NCBI GenBank assembly: GCA_910586615.1
Contig: CAJUJP010000019.1
Location: forward strand, 1 to 64,000
DNA length: 64,000 nucleotides
Direction: 5' to 3'
DNA from: an uncultured Lachnospiraceae bacterium
GTDB lineage: Bacteria; Bacillota; Clostridia; Lachnospirales; Lachnospiraceae
The position numbers were made by a program, and so were the translations under genes. Shown here in pieces: positions 8,638-17,348 of this stretch. The notes below the pieces were generated by a model. That model saw only the letters and a list, made by a program, of their open reading frames with translations, was not told the origin of the DNA and made no database searches. The stretch's first letter is position 1, and each line of letters starts with the position of its first letter.

Positions 8638-9077
8638 TTCTTTTGCCTCCTTTTTGGTGACTATTATACTTTTTCAGATTGCTTACGGCCTCTCTTTTCA
8701 TGCACAAAAAAGAGAGTATGAGAAGTTATATTTGCTTTTTGTTTGATTGTATAAACGGGTCTTGTATTACTGGTGCAATTATACTCGTATATCCGAACAA
8801 AATCAAGCGTCATATTATGAATTGTTCTGGCAGGCTATATAGATGATTTGAATTTGAAAATCTATATAGTCTGTATGGCCATCGCATTATAAAAATATTC
8901 GGTACTCTTTTTTCTAATATAAATATGCACAGATTATGTGTATAAAAAATATTGCCATACCAAACATACGTAGCTTATATGTATAAAAAATGTTGACACA
9001 CTGTAGTCGATATGATAAAGTGTAAATGACTATTAAAAATAGTCTACAAACAAATTATTTTACAACAGAAGATGTAT
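8638..9077. other. AT-rich intergenic region
   Basis: No reading frame of note. It holds the ribosome site of the minus-strand AraC remnant at its left end, and a candidate plus-strand promoter at 8993-9021 near its right end. The rest is AT-rich sequence in which I see nothing further. Confidence 0.5.
8993..9021 (+). promoter_or_regulatory. Candidate sigma-A promoter
   Basis: TTGACA (8993-8998), a 17-bp spacer, then TAAAGT (9016-9021); TATGAT lies shifted within the spacer. It would read through the palindromic element at 9078-9242 into the secreted-protein gene at 9278. Confidence 0.45.
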
Positions 9078-9242
9078 CTAGTACAACGAATAATTAATTT
9101 CTGATACATTGGCGCAGAATGATTATTTCATATGCAAGGCGGAGGAATGAGGCGTAGCGGTGGCTACGTCGATTGACAACAACGAAGCAGATGAAAAATC
9201 AGGCAAGTCAATGTGTCAGTTAATTAATATTCATTGTACTAG
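9078..9242. repeat. 165-bp imperfect palindrome, MITE-like
   Basis: The left arm begins CTAGTACAACGAATAATTAA and the right arm ends AATTAATATTCATTGTACTAG-like; they are inverted copies with few gaps. Further in, TGATACATTGG on the left mirrors TCAATGTGTCA on the right, and the centre is GCGTAGC-GGTG-GCTACGTC. The whole element can fold into one long hairpin. It lies between a promoter-like sequence and the gene at 9278, so it sits in the leader of that transcript. No transposase frame is inside. I infer a small non-autonomous element or other dispersed palindrome; no second copy is seen in this window. Confidence 0.6.
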
Positions 9243-9277
9243 CATTGAAAAACGGTAAGAGGAAAGGATGCAGGCAA

Positions 9278-9910
9278 ATGGGAAAACGATGGAAGAGGAT
9301 ACTTATGTCGTATATTATCATGATGGGTCTTTTTTGTATTACGTTAGCGGTCAGCGCCAAAGACAGGGGGATCGGTTTAGGCATTCCGGCAGAAAAGGGG
9401 CTGGCCGTTGTGAACACTGATTTTCATCATGCCAGAATCATACCGGTCAATTCTACGGCCGATGACGTGCTTGAAGAAGCGGGGCAGCAGAGGTGGTATG
9501 CATTCGCATCAGACGAGGGCAGGCTGACGCTGGAATTAAGTTTTGATGATTCACGGGAAGTTGATTATGCCATGTATTTATATCGATATGACAGTGAGCG
9601 GGGGCGTATTACGATGATTGACCGGATGTCATCATCTGAAAATGCAAAGAATGTTGTATGCGCGGTCGAGACGGGGATTTATTTTGCGGCAGTCAGCGGT
9701 GCTTTCGAGTATGATGCGGAGCATCCCTACACGCTGGAAGTCACTTTATCTGATAACGAAAAATATGGAGCGGTCGATGAAATACAGGATACATATGCCT
9801 GGACTTCCTTAAACTTTAACATAACGGGTACGGTGGATCTTAATTTGGTCTTGCTGGCCTGCGGGCTTATCATACAGAGGCAGGAGGACAAAAAAGCAGC
9901 CACGCGGTAA
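9278..9910 (+). CDS. Secreted or membrane-anchored protein with a PPC-like domain
   Basis: A 210-residue protein starting at ATG 9278 (GAGGAAAGG ten bases upstream; a TTG at 9245 is also in frame). Residues 1-28 are a signal sequence (KRWKR, then a hydrophobic stretch ending AVSAKD). The middle (QRWYAFASDEGRLTLELSFD, AMYLYRYDSERG, VETGIYFAAVSGAFEYDAEH) follows the pattern of bacterial pre-peptidase C-terminal (PPC) beta-sandwich domains, which is an inference. A hydrophobic stretch near the C-terminus (LNLVLLACGLII) could anchor it. The stop codon lies in the loop of the terminator hairpin. No link to neighbouring genes is apparent. Confidence 0.65.
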   Translation: MGKRWKRILMSYIIMMGLFCITLAVSAKDRGIGLGIPAEKGLAVVNTDFHHARIIPVNSTADDVLEEAGQQRWYAFASDEGRLTLELSFDDSREVDYAMYLYRYDSERGRITMIDRMSSSENAKNVVCAVETGIYFAAVSGAFEYDAEHPYTLEVTLSDNEKYGAVDEIQDTYAWTSLNFNITGTVDLNLVLLACGLIIQRQEDKKAATR

Positions 9911-9925
9911 GGCTGGCTGCTTTTC
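9892..9925 (+). terminator. Terminator overlapping the end of the 9278 gene
   Basis: AAAAGCAGCCA (9892-9902) pairs with TGGCTGCTTTT (9914-9924) through an 11-bp perfect stem ending in T. The stop codon at 9908-9910 is in the loop, so the stem's left half codes for the last residues. Confidence 0.8.
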
Positions 9926-10018
9926 TGTCAATCTAGCTTCCTATAGTATGCCGGTAGTATACCGGACATTTTACTTTTCACAACGGATCCGGCCTGCAAT
10001 ACGAGGAGTGCCAGCATA

Positions 10019-11266
10019 TTACAAATTGCGCCGGCAGTAGGTGCGTACCGTCAGCCAGAGGAAAAGCGGGATCTCCACAGCCGGAACGGTGAGAAGCAGC
10101 CAGGGAGTCCACACCGTGGCGGGTCCTATTTTCAGAAATTCAAAATAGCTGGTCAGGGCGTAGACAAAAGCATTGGTGCCGCCCAGGCCGCCGGAGGGCA
10201 GCAAAATTCGCAAGTAGGCTGAGAAACTGCTTCCGGTCATGGTGTACAGGATGGAGGGCAGCAGGCAGAACATGATGGAAAGTCCTGTGGCGATAGTCGT
10301 GTTTTTGCAGGCAGATGACAGGAACAGGGTAAAGCTCACACATGAGAGCAGTGCCACGAAACCCGCAAGCATGATCAGATTCTGCATTCCGCCGACGTCA
10401 AGGGGCAGCAGAGTGGCTGCCGAGAAGAGGATCTGGATGGAAGTACGCCGGCATTCCCACCCGAAAAGGCTGTTGGAAATGACCATAAAGACAGTCATGC
10501 ACAGCGTAAATGCGGCAATGCTGATGGGGATGGCACAGAGGATTTTTATGAATGCCAGTGTACGTCTGCCGTATTTCGTGCTGCGCAGGATGTCATCGGC
10601 TCCGGTCTGGTATTCACTGCAGAATAGCGGTGTTGTGACCATGACACACAGGAACATGAGGAGAAAAAGATACATCCCTACATACTCTGTCATATTCGTA
10701 TTGTAGCCCGGATAATAGTAAAAAGGCCCCTGTACCTTGTCATACATTTTGCCGGCAATCTTCTTTACTGCCGGATTGTCTCTGTATTCCAGATTCATCA
10801 GATCGGTCACATGGGTGCGGCAGCGGTCATAAAAATTCAAGGCATCCGCTTCTGTGATCTGCGCATATTCAGGCGCTATTCCGGTTTCGGAATCCGCCAT
10901 GATTTCAAGCAGTCTGGTGACCATCGCCATCCAGGGTAGAATTTCGTTGTTATGCACATTGAGCGGGAATTCGCCGCTGTAGAAATCTCCGTAGGCTGTA
11001 AGACAGCGCTGATAAACGGCCAGCCCGGCAGCCAGTTTTTCAGGAGTAACCTCTCCGGCGTTAGGACTTTGCAGGTCTTTTTTGACAGCCAGTGCTTCTC
11101 TGCCGTTCAGGGTGATTTTCTGTCCGTTTTCTTCATAGGAAAAACGTTCGAAAGTGACGGGCACATAGGCCATAAACACAGACAGGATCAAAGCGCCTGC
11201 CAGAAAAAGCAGGGAACTTCTGGTCTGCAGGATCCGTTTCATTTCTTTTTTCCATAATCTGAACAT
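10019..11266 (-). CDS. ABC-2 type transporter permease
   Basis: A 415-residue membrane protein with one N-terminal membrane segment (residues ~15-35), a large outside loop of about 150 residues, and five more membrane segments from residue ~195 on (including MYLFLLMFLCVMVTTPLFCS and ending near VEIPLFLWLTV). This is the arrangement of ABC-2 export permeases. ATG 11266 has AAAGGAG eleven bases upstream. It is the last gene of a minus-strand operon: sigma factor, membrane protein, ATPase, permease. It would form the pore driven by the ATPase encoded just upstream; the substrate is unknown, with peptides or antibiotics being common for such ECF-linked exporters. Confidence 0.82.
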   Translation of the reverse strand: MFRLWKKEMKRILQTRSSLLFLAGALILSVFMAYVPVTFERFSYEENGQKITLNGREALAVKKDLQSPNAGEVTPEKLAAGLAVYQRCLTAYGDFYSGEFPLNVHNNEILPWMAMVTRLLEIMADSETGIAPEYAQITEADALNFYDRCRTHVTDLMNLEYRDNPAVKKIAGKMYDKVQGPFYYYPGYNTNMTEYVGMYLFLLMFLCVMVTTPLFCSEYQTGADDILRSTKYGRRTLAFIKILCAIPISIAAFTLCMTVFMVISNSLFGWECRRTSIQILFSAATLLPLDVGGMQNLIMLAGFVALLSCVSFTLFLSSACKNTTIATGLSIMFCLLPSILYTMTGSSFSAYLRILLPSGGLGGTNAFVYALTSYFEFLKIGPATVWTPWLLLTVPAVEIPLFLWLTVRTYCRRNL

Positions 11267-11450
11267 AGTGTGTAATGCTCCTTTACTGAATATTGTTGAC
11301 AGGATGTAAATACTTTCAAATGCAGTACTGCCAGGTTAACGACATAAAAAACTCGCTTAATGACTTGCAAAAGCTCCCGTATATGACTTTTCAGGAGTCG
11401 GAAGCAGAAATTTGTCATGGCGTTTACTATAAGTTCATGCTTTTACAATT

Positions 11451-12338
11451 TCACGCTTTAGGAAATAAATGTAAATACAGGTCTTCCAGACAGGGTGGCT
11501 GAGGTTCGGCACCGGGAATATCTTCCTGCCGGCCCATATATCTGAGGCAGACGGTGCCGTCTTCTTCGTTGCGCAGATTGACAACCTGCACTCTGGATTC
11601 CAGCCGGCTGAGTTCCTGCGGACAAATGGCAGCCTGGAATACTTTTCCATGCATTTGGGCCACTAATTCCTGTGTGGTACCGGTCTGCAGGATGCTGCCG
11701 TTTTTCATGATGGCGTTCTGTGTTGCGATGTATTCCACATCCGAGACAATGTGGGTGGAGATCAGCACGATGCGATCTTTGGCAAATTCTGAGAGTAGAT
11801 TGCGGAAACGCACCCGTTCTCCCGGATCCAGTCCGCTGGTAGGTTCATCCAGTACGAGGAACTGCGGGTCATTTAACAGTGCCTGCCCGATGCCCACGCG
11901 CCGTTTCATGCCGCCGGAGAGTTTGATAATCTTCTTTTTGCGGACATCTTCCAGGGAAAGCAGAGAGAGCAGTTCATCAATTTTGTCTTTTGCCTGTCTG
12001 TCTGTCAAACCTTTGAGGGCGGAGATATATTCCAGATACTGCTGTACCGTAAACTCCGGATAAAAACCGAATTCCTGCGGAAGATAGCCTATGATCTCCC
12101 GATAGCAGTCGCCAAGCTGCCTGATATCAACGCCGTCATAACAGATCCGTCCGGAGGTGGGGGTCATGATACCGCAGATCATGCGCATCAGGGTGGTCTT
12201 GCCTGAGCCGTTGGCGCCCAGAAGTCCCCAGACACCGGGTGTAAAGTGCAGATTTACGTTTTCCACTGCTTTTTTGGTCTGGTTTTTGTTCTGTTTGTCC
12301 TTAAAATGTTTTGATACATTTTCCAAAGTGATTTCCAT
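11451..12338 (-). CDS. ABC transporter ATP-binding protein
   Basis: A 295-residue nucleotide-binding subunit with Walker A GANGSGKT, Q-loop YLPQEFGFY, signature LSGGMKRRVGIGQALL, Walker B FLVLDEPTSGLD and the switch histidine in LISTH. The C-terminal 60 residues are the extra domain common in ABC-2 drug or bacteriocin exporters. ATG 12338 is preceded by GGAGG; an in-frame ATG at 12350 lies before that site and is less likely. It pairs with the permease at 10019-11266, from which it is separated by 184 bases with no gene. Confidence 0.9.
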   Translation of the reverse strand: MEITLENVSKHFKDKQNKNQTKKAVENVNLHFTPGVWGLLGANGSGKTTLMRMICGIMTPTSGRICYDGVDIRQLGDCYREIIGYLPQEFGFYPEFTVQQYLEYISALKGLTDRQAKDKIDELLSLLSLEDVRKKKIIKLSGGMKRRVGIGQALLNDPQFLVLDEPTSGLDPGERVRFRNLLSEFAKDRIVLISTHIVSDVEYIATQNAIMKNGSILQTGTTQELVAQMHGKVFQAAICPQELSRLESRVQVVNLRNEEDGTVCLRYMGRQEDIPGAEPQPPCLEDLYLHLFPKA

Positions 12339-12417
12339 AAAATCCTCCATTCCGAAGCGTTTTCGCGACAGGTGACATGACCTTGCTAACGCAAAGCCGC
12401 AAAAGGATCCATGCTTC

Positions 12418-13173
12418 TCACGGAAGCATATTTTCCGTATTGTTTCTGGTATACAGGTTTCGGCAGCCGTAAAACAAGATACCCACACAAAGGGCAGCGT
12501 AGAGATATTGATAGATTGACTCAATATCAAAAAAAGCGGTTTCATATTTTTCTATGACTAAAATGGTCAATAGCGGCGGTAAAATGCAGAACAGGATTAC
12601 AGCACGTTCAAAAAACTGCGGCGTGGAGCGTATCCACAGCATCAGGCAGGCTGACGCGGACGTCAGAAACGGAATGACGAGGGATAAGAAGATGACCTTA
12701 TGGGTCAAATCGTAACTCCGGGCGGTAACCGCAAGAATAGACAGCATTCCCAGATCTCCGATACCGATGAAAAGAAGCTGGGACAGCAGGCAGCCTTTCA
12801 CGGAATAGAGGGTGGACTGTTCCAGTTCTGCCATGTGGTATCGTTTGGCCCTTTTCGATACAGGAACGGCACAGAAAACGATGATGCCGCTGCAGCAGCA
12901 CAGGAATTTCGAAAGTGCGGTGCTGCTCCAATAGCGGACTTCGAAGGTATGGATGAACAGGCAGCACAGGACAGCCAGTGTCATGCCCTGTACCATCCAG
13001 ATCTTCCAGGCCAGAAACTTAAGCTGCTTCATGATCAGCCGGCCGAAAGAAAGGGTAGGACGGCGGTTTTGAAAGCGGTCCTGAGCCAGCCGGATGGTTT
13101 CCTGCATATGAGATGCATAGGGAATGTCCTGCTCGATTGCAAAAGCGTTGTTTTGATAGATTCTGTTCCTCAT
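12418..13173 (-). CDS. Membrane protein of the sigma/ABC operon
   Basis: A 251-residue protein with a cytoplasmic N-terminus of about 50 residues followed by six predicted membrane segments (such as MTLAVLCCLFIHTF, FLCCCSGIIVFCAVPV and YLYAALCVGILFYGC). It lies between the sigma factor gene and the ATPase gene in the same operon. It could be a third transporter subunit or the membrane partner that holds the sigma factor. I see no zinc anti-sigma motif, so the anti-sigma idea is only positional. Confidence 0.65.
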   Translation of the reverse strand: MRNRIYQNNAFAIEQDIPYASHMQETIRLAQDRFQNRRPTLSFGRLIMKQLKFLAWKIWMVQGMTLAVLCCLFIHTFEVRYWSSTALSKFLCCCSGIIVFCAVPVSKRAKRYHMAELEQSTLYSVKGCLLSQLLFIGIGDLGMLSILAVTARSYDLTHKVIFLSLVIPFLTSASACLMLWIRSTPQFFERAVILFCILPPLLTILVIEKYETAFFDIESIYQYLYAALCVGILFYGCRNLYTRNNTENMLP

Positions 13174-13249
13174 AGCGACTCCTTGCTTTTATGGGTGCTC
13201 GTTTATGACAGGGTTTTCGGGTTGTGGTGTCTGACAGCAGCCGGGGTGT

Positions 13250-13780
13250 CTATACCGGCCTGTCCGGGGAATGCTGACGCATTTTTGCCAGTGCACGGCG
13301 GAGCTTTGTCTGTATGGTGCGCAGAGGCATTCCGGTAATGGAGGCAATTTCACGGTGAGTCAGTTCCTGCCCGTATTTTAAAAGAACAAGTTCCCTGGTT
13401 TCGCTGTCCAGACAGGTCAACATTGCCGTCAACTGCTGCCGCTTTTCGATGATTTCATAGGCAGCATCGGAAACACCGGCCGTTTGAGATAATTCTTCGG
13501 TCAGGGGCTCTGCTGCCGGAGAGCGCCGCAGCATGTCAATGCATGTATTGGAGGCGATCCGGTAGAGAAAAGCCCGGAATTGACCTTTATGGTCATAGCG
13601 GTGTATAAACCGGATCAGCTTAAGAAATGTTTCCTGGGTGGCATCCAGTGCGCTTTCCCTGTCCGGCATGTGCCACAGGCAGTAGCGCAGAATCGCCGGA
13701 TAGTACAGTGCTATCAGTTCATCCAGGCATTCCCGCCGGCCGTTATGAATTTCTCTGATCAATTCGTCCTCACGTGCCAA
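13250..13780 (-). CDS. RNA polymerase sigma factor, ECF type
   Basis: A 176-residue sigma-70 family factor with only regions 2 and 4. Region 2 spans residues ~20-85 (LDATQETFLKLIRFIHRYD, then FRAFLYRIASNTCIDMLRR); region 4 is at ~125-170 (LVLLKYGQELTHREIASITG, then LRTIQTKLRRALAKM). The start is a TTG at 13780 with AAGGAAA upstream; no in-frame ATG or GTG is better placed. It opens the four-gene minus-strand operon with an ABC exporter and so probably controls that exporter in response to an envelope signal. Autoregulation is likely for this class but is not shown by the sequence. Confidence 0.9.
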   Translation of the reverse strand: MAREDELIREIHNGRRECLDELIALYYPAILRYCLWHMPDRESALDATQETFLKLIRFIHRYDHKGQFRAFLYRIASNTCIDMLRRSPAAEPLTEELSQTAGVSDAAYEIIEKRQQLTAMLTCLDSETRELVLLKYGQELTHREIASITGMPLRTIQTKLRRALAKMRQHSPDRPV

Positions 13781-14144
13781 AATGTTTTCCTTTTCCCCGG
13801 CCTCATTGCATAATCTGGCGGATAGATGTACCGTGCGATACAGGCAGGCTTTCTACATGAGTGTCCTGCAAAAACCTGTTACAAACCCCGGACATAAATC
13901 CGACCATGTACAAAATACGGTGCAGATCTTATAGAAGATATTAATAAAACGCTGTACAGAAACAGAATGATTCACTTTTTTGAAAAATTTATCACTGCAC
14001 ATAAATCACTGAATATAAACCAAAACATATAGGTTGTATATGACTGCATACAAAAAACCGGCTGACAGAGGTATCTTCCATGCCAAAAAGACAGGAAACA
14101 TACCGGACTGTCCGAGCCGGTCTTCTTATTATTTTGAGTTTATT
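13781..14144. other. Upstream region of the sigma operon
   Basis: No gene seen. On the minus strand, TGTAACA (complement of 13877-13883) is the kind of -35 element used by many ECF factors and lies about 100 bases before the sigma gene; the matching -10 is not clear. Near 14089-14130 GC-rich inverted repeats (ACCGG...CCGGT) form a hairpin that may end the transporter transcript arriving on the minus strand. Confidence 0.35.
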
Positions 14145-14199
14145 CGAGTCCGCGAAGCGGATCTCGCAAAGTTAATTTGCGAAGCAAATTACTTTTTTT
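14145..14199 (+). repeat. GCGAAGC mini-hairpin repeat, copy 1
   Basis: Two hairpins in a row, each closed by a GAA loop: CGAGTCCGC-GAA-GCGGATCTCG (14145-14166), then TAATTTGC-GAA-GCAAATTA (within 14167-14193) followed by seven T. The same two-part unit occurs at 51319-51380 and, in changed form, at 51113-51297 and 54362-54444. The T-run directly abuts the stop codon of the minus-strand transporter gene. Confidence 0.85.
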
Positions 14200-15505
14200 A
14201 TCGGGTCTTGGCATCTTTATCCATCGGGCGCACCAGGAAGATACTCATCAGCAGTGCTACGATATAGAGCACGATGGTCAGGTATAATACGTTCTGGTAT
14301 CCCACAGGATTGATGCTGTTGCCGTGTGAGTCGGTCATAAACTCACCGGTTTTGTTTACGATCAGGTTTGCCACCTGGTTACCTGTCAGTCCCGCAAATG
14401 CCCATGCCGACAAAGTGATTCCGTGCAGTGCGCTGATGCTGCCCATGCCGTAATGGTCGGAGAGAAGCGTCGGTACATTGGAGAAGCCGCCGCCGTAACC
14501 TGCATTGACAACGAAGATCAGACCGAGAACGAGAACGATCAGAAGGATATTTCCCTGGCCGTTCTTGATGCCGCCTGTCAGCATTACCAGCGCGGTAAAG
14601 ATGATGGAGAGCACGAAAATAATCTTGTAAATCGTGTTACGGTCTTTCATGGTGTCCGCCCATGCGGAGAAGCCCAGACGTCCGCCGGCATTGAAAACAG
14701 CGGAAACGGTGGAGATAACGCCTACAACACCTGCCAGACCGATACATTTCACGATCATTTTCTCCTGGGAGATCAGTGCAAGACCGCAGGTGATGTTGAT
14801 GTAGAACATCAGCCAGATACCGATATAGTTGGCAACGGGTCTTGTCTTGATGACAGACATAATGCCCTGGCCTTTTTCTTTCTTCTGAGGCTCATGCCAG
14901 CCTTCGGGTTTCTTGAGCAGGATATGTCCCGCAAACATCATGATGAAGTATACTACTGCCAGGATCAGGAACATCTTGTAGATGCCGCCGTCACCAAGGT
15001 TATCCAGCATTGCCTGCATGATGGGGCTTGCGATGGCCTTGGCAGCGCCGAAGCCTGCAACGGCGAGTCCGGTTGCGAGGCCCTTACGATCCTCAAACCA
15101 GAGCATCAGTGTTTTTACCGGTGACAAGTATCCGGTTCCCAGACCCACGCCCATGATGAAACCGTAACATATGTAAATACCGATCAGTGCTACCGGACTC
15201 TGGGGATTCTGTCCGCCATAATAGATGAAAAATCCGGTGCCTGCCATACCTGCCGCAAAACAGATTGCGGCGATCAGAGAGGATTTGTGAATATCCTTCT
15301 CAACAACGTTTCCTAAAAATGCCGCTGACATTCCTAAAAAGAAGATCGCGAAGCTGAACGCCCACTCGGTTGCACCCTTGCTGAAACCGATATAGTCTGC
15401 GATCTCCTGGCTGAAGATGGACCAGCAGTAGACTGTACCGATACTGCAGTGGAGCAGGAGTGCCGGGATTGCGGCACATACCCATTTGTTTTGATTCTTT
15501 TTCAT
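14198..15505 (-). CDS. OFA family MFS transporter
   Basis: A 435-residue, twelve-segment major facilitator of the oxalate/formate antiporter family. The opening KWVCAAIPALLLHCSIGTVY, then FSKGATEWAFSFAIFFLGMS and GVGLGTGYLSPVKTLMLWF, followed by FEDRKGLATGLAVAGFG, are the conserved blocks of this group. These proteins carry small monocarboxylates such as oxalate, formate, lactate or pyruvate; the substrate here is not determined. ATG 15505 has AAAGGA eleven bases upstream. It is a single-gene unit, divergent from the flavoprotein gene at 15879. Confidence 0.88.
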   Translation of the reverse strand: MKKNQNKWVCAAIPALLLHCSIGTVYCWSIFSQEIADYIGFSKGATEWAFSFAIFFLGMSAAFLGNVVEKDIHKSSLIAAICFAAGMAGTGFFIYYGGQNPQSPVALIGIYICYGFIMGVGLGTGYLSPVKTLMLWFEDRKGLATGLAVAGFGAAKAIASPIMQAMLDNLGDGGIYKMFLILAVVYFIMMFAGHILLKKPEGWHEPQKKEKGQGIMSVIKTRPVANYIGIWLMFYINITCGLALISQEKMIVKCIGLAGVVGVISTVSAVFNAGGRLGFSAWADTMKDRNTIYKIIFVLSIIFTALVMLTGGIKNGQGNILLIVLVLGLIFVVNAGYGGGFSNVPTLLSDHYGMGSISALHGITLSAWAFAGLTGNQVANLIVNKTGEFMTDSHGNSINPVGYQNVLYLTIVLYIVALLMSIFLVRPMDKDAKTR

Positions 15506-15685
15506 TGTGCAAAGTGTCCTTTCTTTGGTTATAGAGAATTACTGCCGGAAGGGTCATACCCCGTCGCAGAATAGTAAAATCCCACTACATTTTACTCCTA
15601 TCGTATGAAAAATTCAAGGTGCGTTTTCATAATGAAGAAAGCCAGGTTACTGTCCGCACAGAACTTGGCATTTACGGCTAAGTCT

Positions 15686-15708
15686 GTACGAAAACGTATA
15701 TATTGCAA
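15686..15708. repeat. 23-bp sequence shared with 27986-28008
   Basis: GTACGAAAACGTATATATTGC and the next two bases match 27986-28008 at 22 of 23 positions, with AAAACGTATATATTGCAA identical. Both copies lie in gaps of divergent gene pairs. It may be an operator for a shared regulator. The rest of the 15506-15878 gap shows no gene; the frame of the flavoprotein is open back to 15747 but lacks a ribosome site there. Confidence 0.5.
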
Positions 15709-15878
15709 AGTCATACAATGTCCGGCCGGTATAAAGATGCAGCTTTATGTACATGATTAACAGGAAAGGAAAACGATTCGGGGTTTTAAGTTTGAGGTGC
15801 GGATGCACCGGTTACATGCAAAGAGAAGAGCGGGAAGAGTTTTCTGGTAAAATGCAGGAAAGGGCCAGGGTATTTTTG

Positions 15879-17195
15879 ATGGAATCTGTTTGGAGTAAAA
15901 CGGCGGAACTTCCGCAGTTTCAGAGGCTGGAAGGAAATGTGAAAACTGACGTACTGATCATCGGCGGCGGGATTACGGGCATTTTGTGTGCACACTTTTT
16001 ACAGGAGAGGGGCATTGACTATGTACTGGTGGAAGGGGAAAGAATCTGTCATGGTGTGACCGGTAATACAACGGCCAAGATCACGGCACAGCACGGGCTG
16101 ACTTATGCAAAGCTGATCAGGCGGGCGGGGCTTGAGCGGGCGAAGCTTTATCTGGAAGCCAATCAGGAAGCGGTGGCGAAGTACGCTGAGCTGGCGGCGG
16201 AGATACCCTGTGACTTTGCGGAGAAAACGGCCTATGTGTATTCCGTGGATAACCGGAGGAAACTGGAACAGGAGGCGGAGGCCTACGGAATGCTGGGGCT
16301 GGACGATAAGGTGGTGGACCCGGTGGAACTTCCTTTTTCCACGGTAGGAGCAGTCAGAATGCAGCGGCAGGCCCAGTTTCATCCGCTCAGGTTTCTTGCC
16401 GGGATAGCAGGCGGACTGAATATCTTTGAGCATTCTTTTGTCACACAGCTGCTGCCTGGAAAGGCGCTCACGAAGGAGGGCAGCATTGCTTATCAGAAAG
16501 TTATTTTTGCCACTCATTTTCCTGTTGATAATAAGCATGGATGGTATTTTCTCAAACTGTATCAGCACCGTTCCTACGTGATCGCGCTGGAACAGGCGGC
16601 ACAGCTTAAGGGAATGTATGTGGATGAGGCAAAGAAAGGCATGTCTTTCAGAGGATATAAGGATCTGCTTCTGGTGGGCGGCGGCAGTCACAGAACCGGC
16701 AAAAAAGGAGGAAACTGGCAGGAACTGAGGGATTTTGCCGAGCGGTACTATCCCCGTGCCGTAGAGCGGTATCACTGGGCGGCCCAGGACTGTATGCCTC
16801 TGGATGAAGCACCCTATATCGGCGTTTATTCTCCGGCCATGCCGGATTGTTACGTTGCCACCGGTTTTCGGAAATGGGGAATAACATCTGCTATGGTATC
16901 TGCCATGGTGCTGACTGATCTGGTACAGGGCATTGAGAATCCCTATGCGGAACTGTTTCATCCGGCCAGGAGCATCTGGACGAAACAGTTAGCCTGTAAC
17001 GGTGCAGAAGCTGTCCTTAATATGCTTACGCCCACGGTGCCCAGATGTCCCCATCTGGGATGTGCCCTGAAGTGGAACAGGGCGGAACATTCATGGGACT
17101 GCCCCTGTCACGGTTCGCGGTTTTCTGAGGAGGGGGAACTACTGGATAATCCGGCGGCCGGCGGTCTGAAGAAAATCGGCCGGAAGGGTAATTAA
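15879..17195 (+). CDS. FAD-dependent oxidoreductase with C-terminal Rieske domain
   Basis: About 438 residues. The N-terminus has the FAD-binding DVLIIGGGITGILCAHFL of the DAO/glycine-oxidase family, and the last ~50 residues form a Rieske 2Fe-2S domain with both ligand pairs, CPHLGCALKW and CPCHGSRF. This fusion is known for soluble flavoproteins of unknown substrate in Firmicutes. ATG 15879 is chosen because of the purine-rich AGGG upstream and because it leaves 20 residues before the FAD motif; ATG 15852 is an alternative. It has no operon partner; a strong terminator follows. Electrons would pass between the flavin and the iron-sulfur centre; the acceptor is unknown. Confidence 0.85.
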   Translation: MESVWSKTAELPQFQRLEGNVKTDVLIIGGGITGILCAHFLQERGIDYVLVEGERICHGVTGNTTAKITAQHGLTYAKLIRRAGLERAKLYLEANQEAVAKYAELAAEIPCDFAEKTAYVYSVDNRRKLEQEAEAYGMLGLDDKVVDPVELPFSTVGAVRMQRQAQFHPLRFLAGIAGGLNIFEHSFVTQLLPGKALTKEGSIAYQKVIFATHFPVDNKHGWYFLKLYQHRSYVIALEQAAQLKGMYVDEAKKGMSFRGYKDLLLVGGGSHRTGKKGGNWQELRDFAERYYPRAVERYHWAAQDCMPLDEAPYIGVYSPAMPDCYVATGFRKWGITSAMVSAMVLTDLVQGIENPYAELFHPARSIWTKQLACNGAEAVLNMLTPTVPRCPHLGCALKWNRAEHSWDCPCHGSRFSEEGELLDNPAAGGLKKIGRKGN

Positions 17196-17265
17196 ACTGT
17201 CTGTTCACGGTGAAACAGGTATATAGTAATAGAAGACACGGGTAAGATCCCTGCGCCGCCGCGGT

Positions 17266-17292
17266 AAAAAAACGAGCTCTGCTCGTTTTTTT
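17266..17292. terminator. Strong bidirectional terminator
   Basis: AAAAAAACGAGC (17266-17277) and GCTCGTTTTTTT (17281-17292) form a perfect 12-bp stem with a TCT loop, with A- and T-runs on either side. Confidence 0.9.
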
Positions 17293-17348
17293 GTGCTCAT
17301 GGGCAAGGATCCGGCCGGGTCTGTATAAAAAAGGAGGAGGTTCTGCAA

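Noticed and set aside
14423..15124. 233-codon frame antisense to the OFA transporter
   Set aside because: A long shadow frame of a GC-rich membrane gene; composition is not protein-like (runs of His, Asp, Gln) and the opposite strand has clear family motifs.
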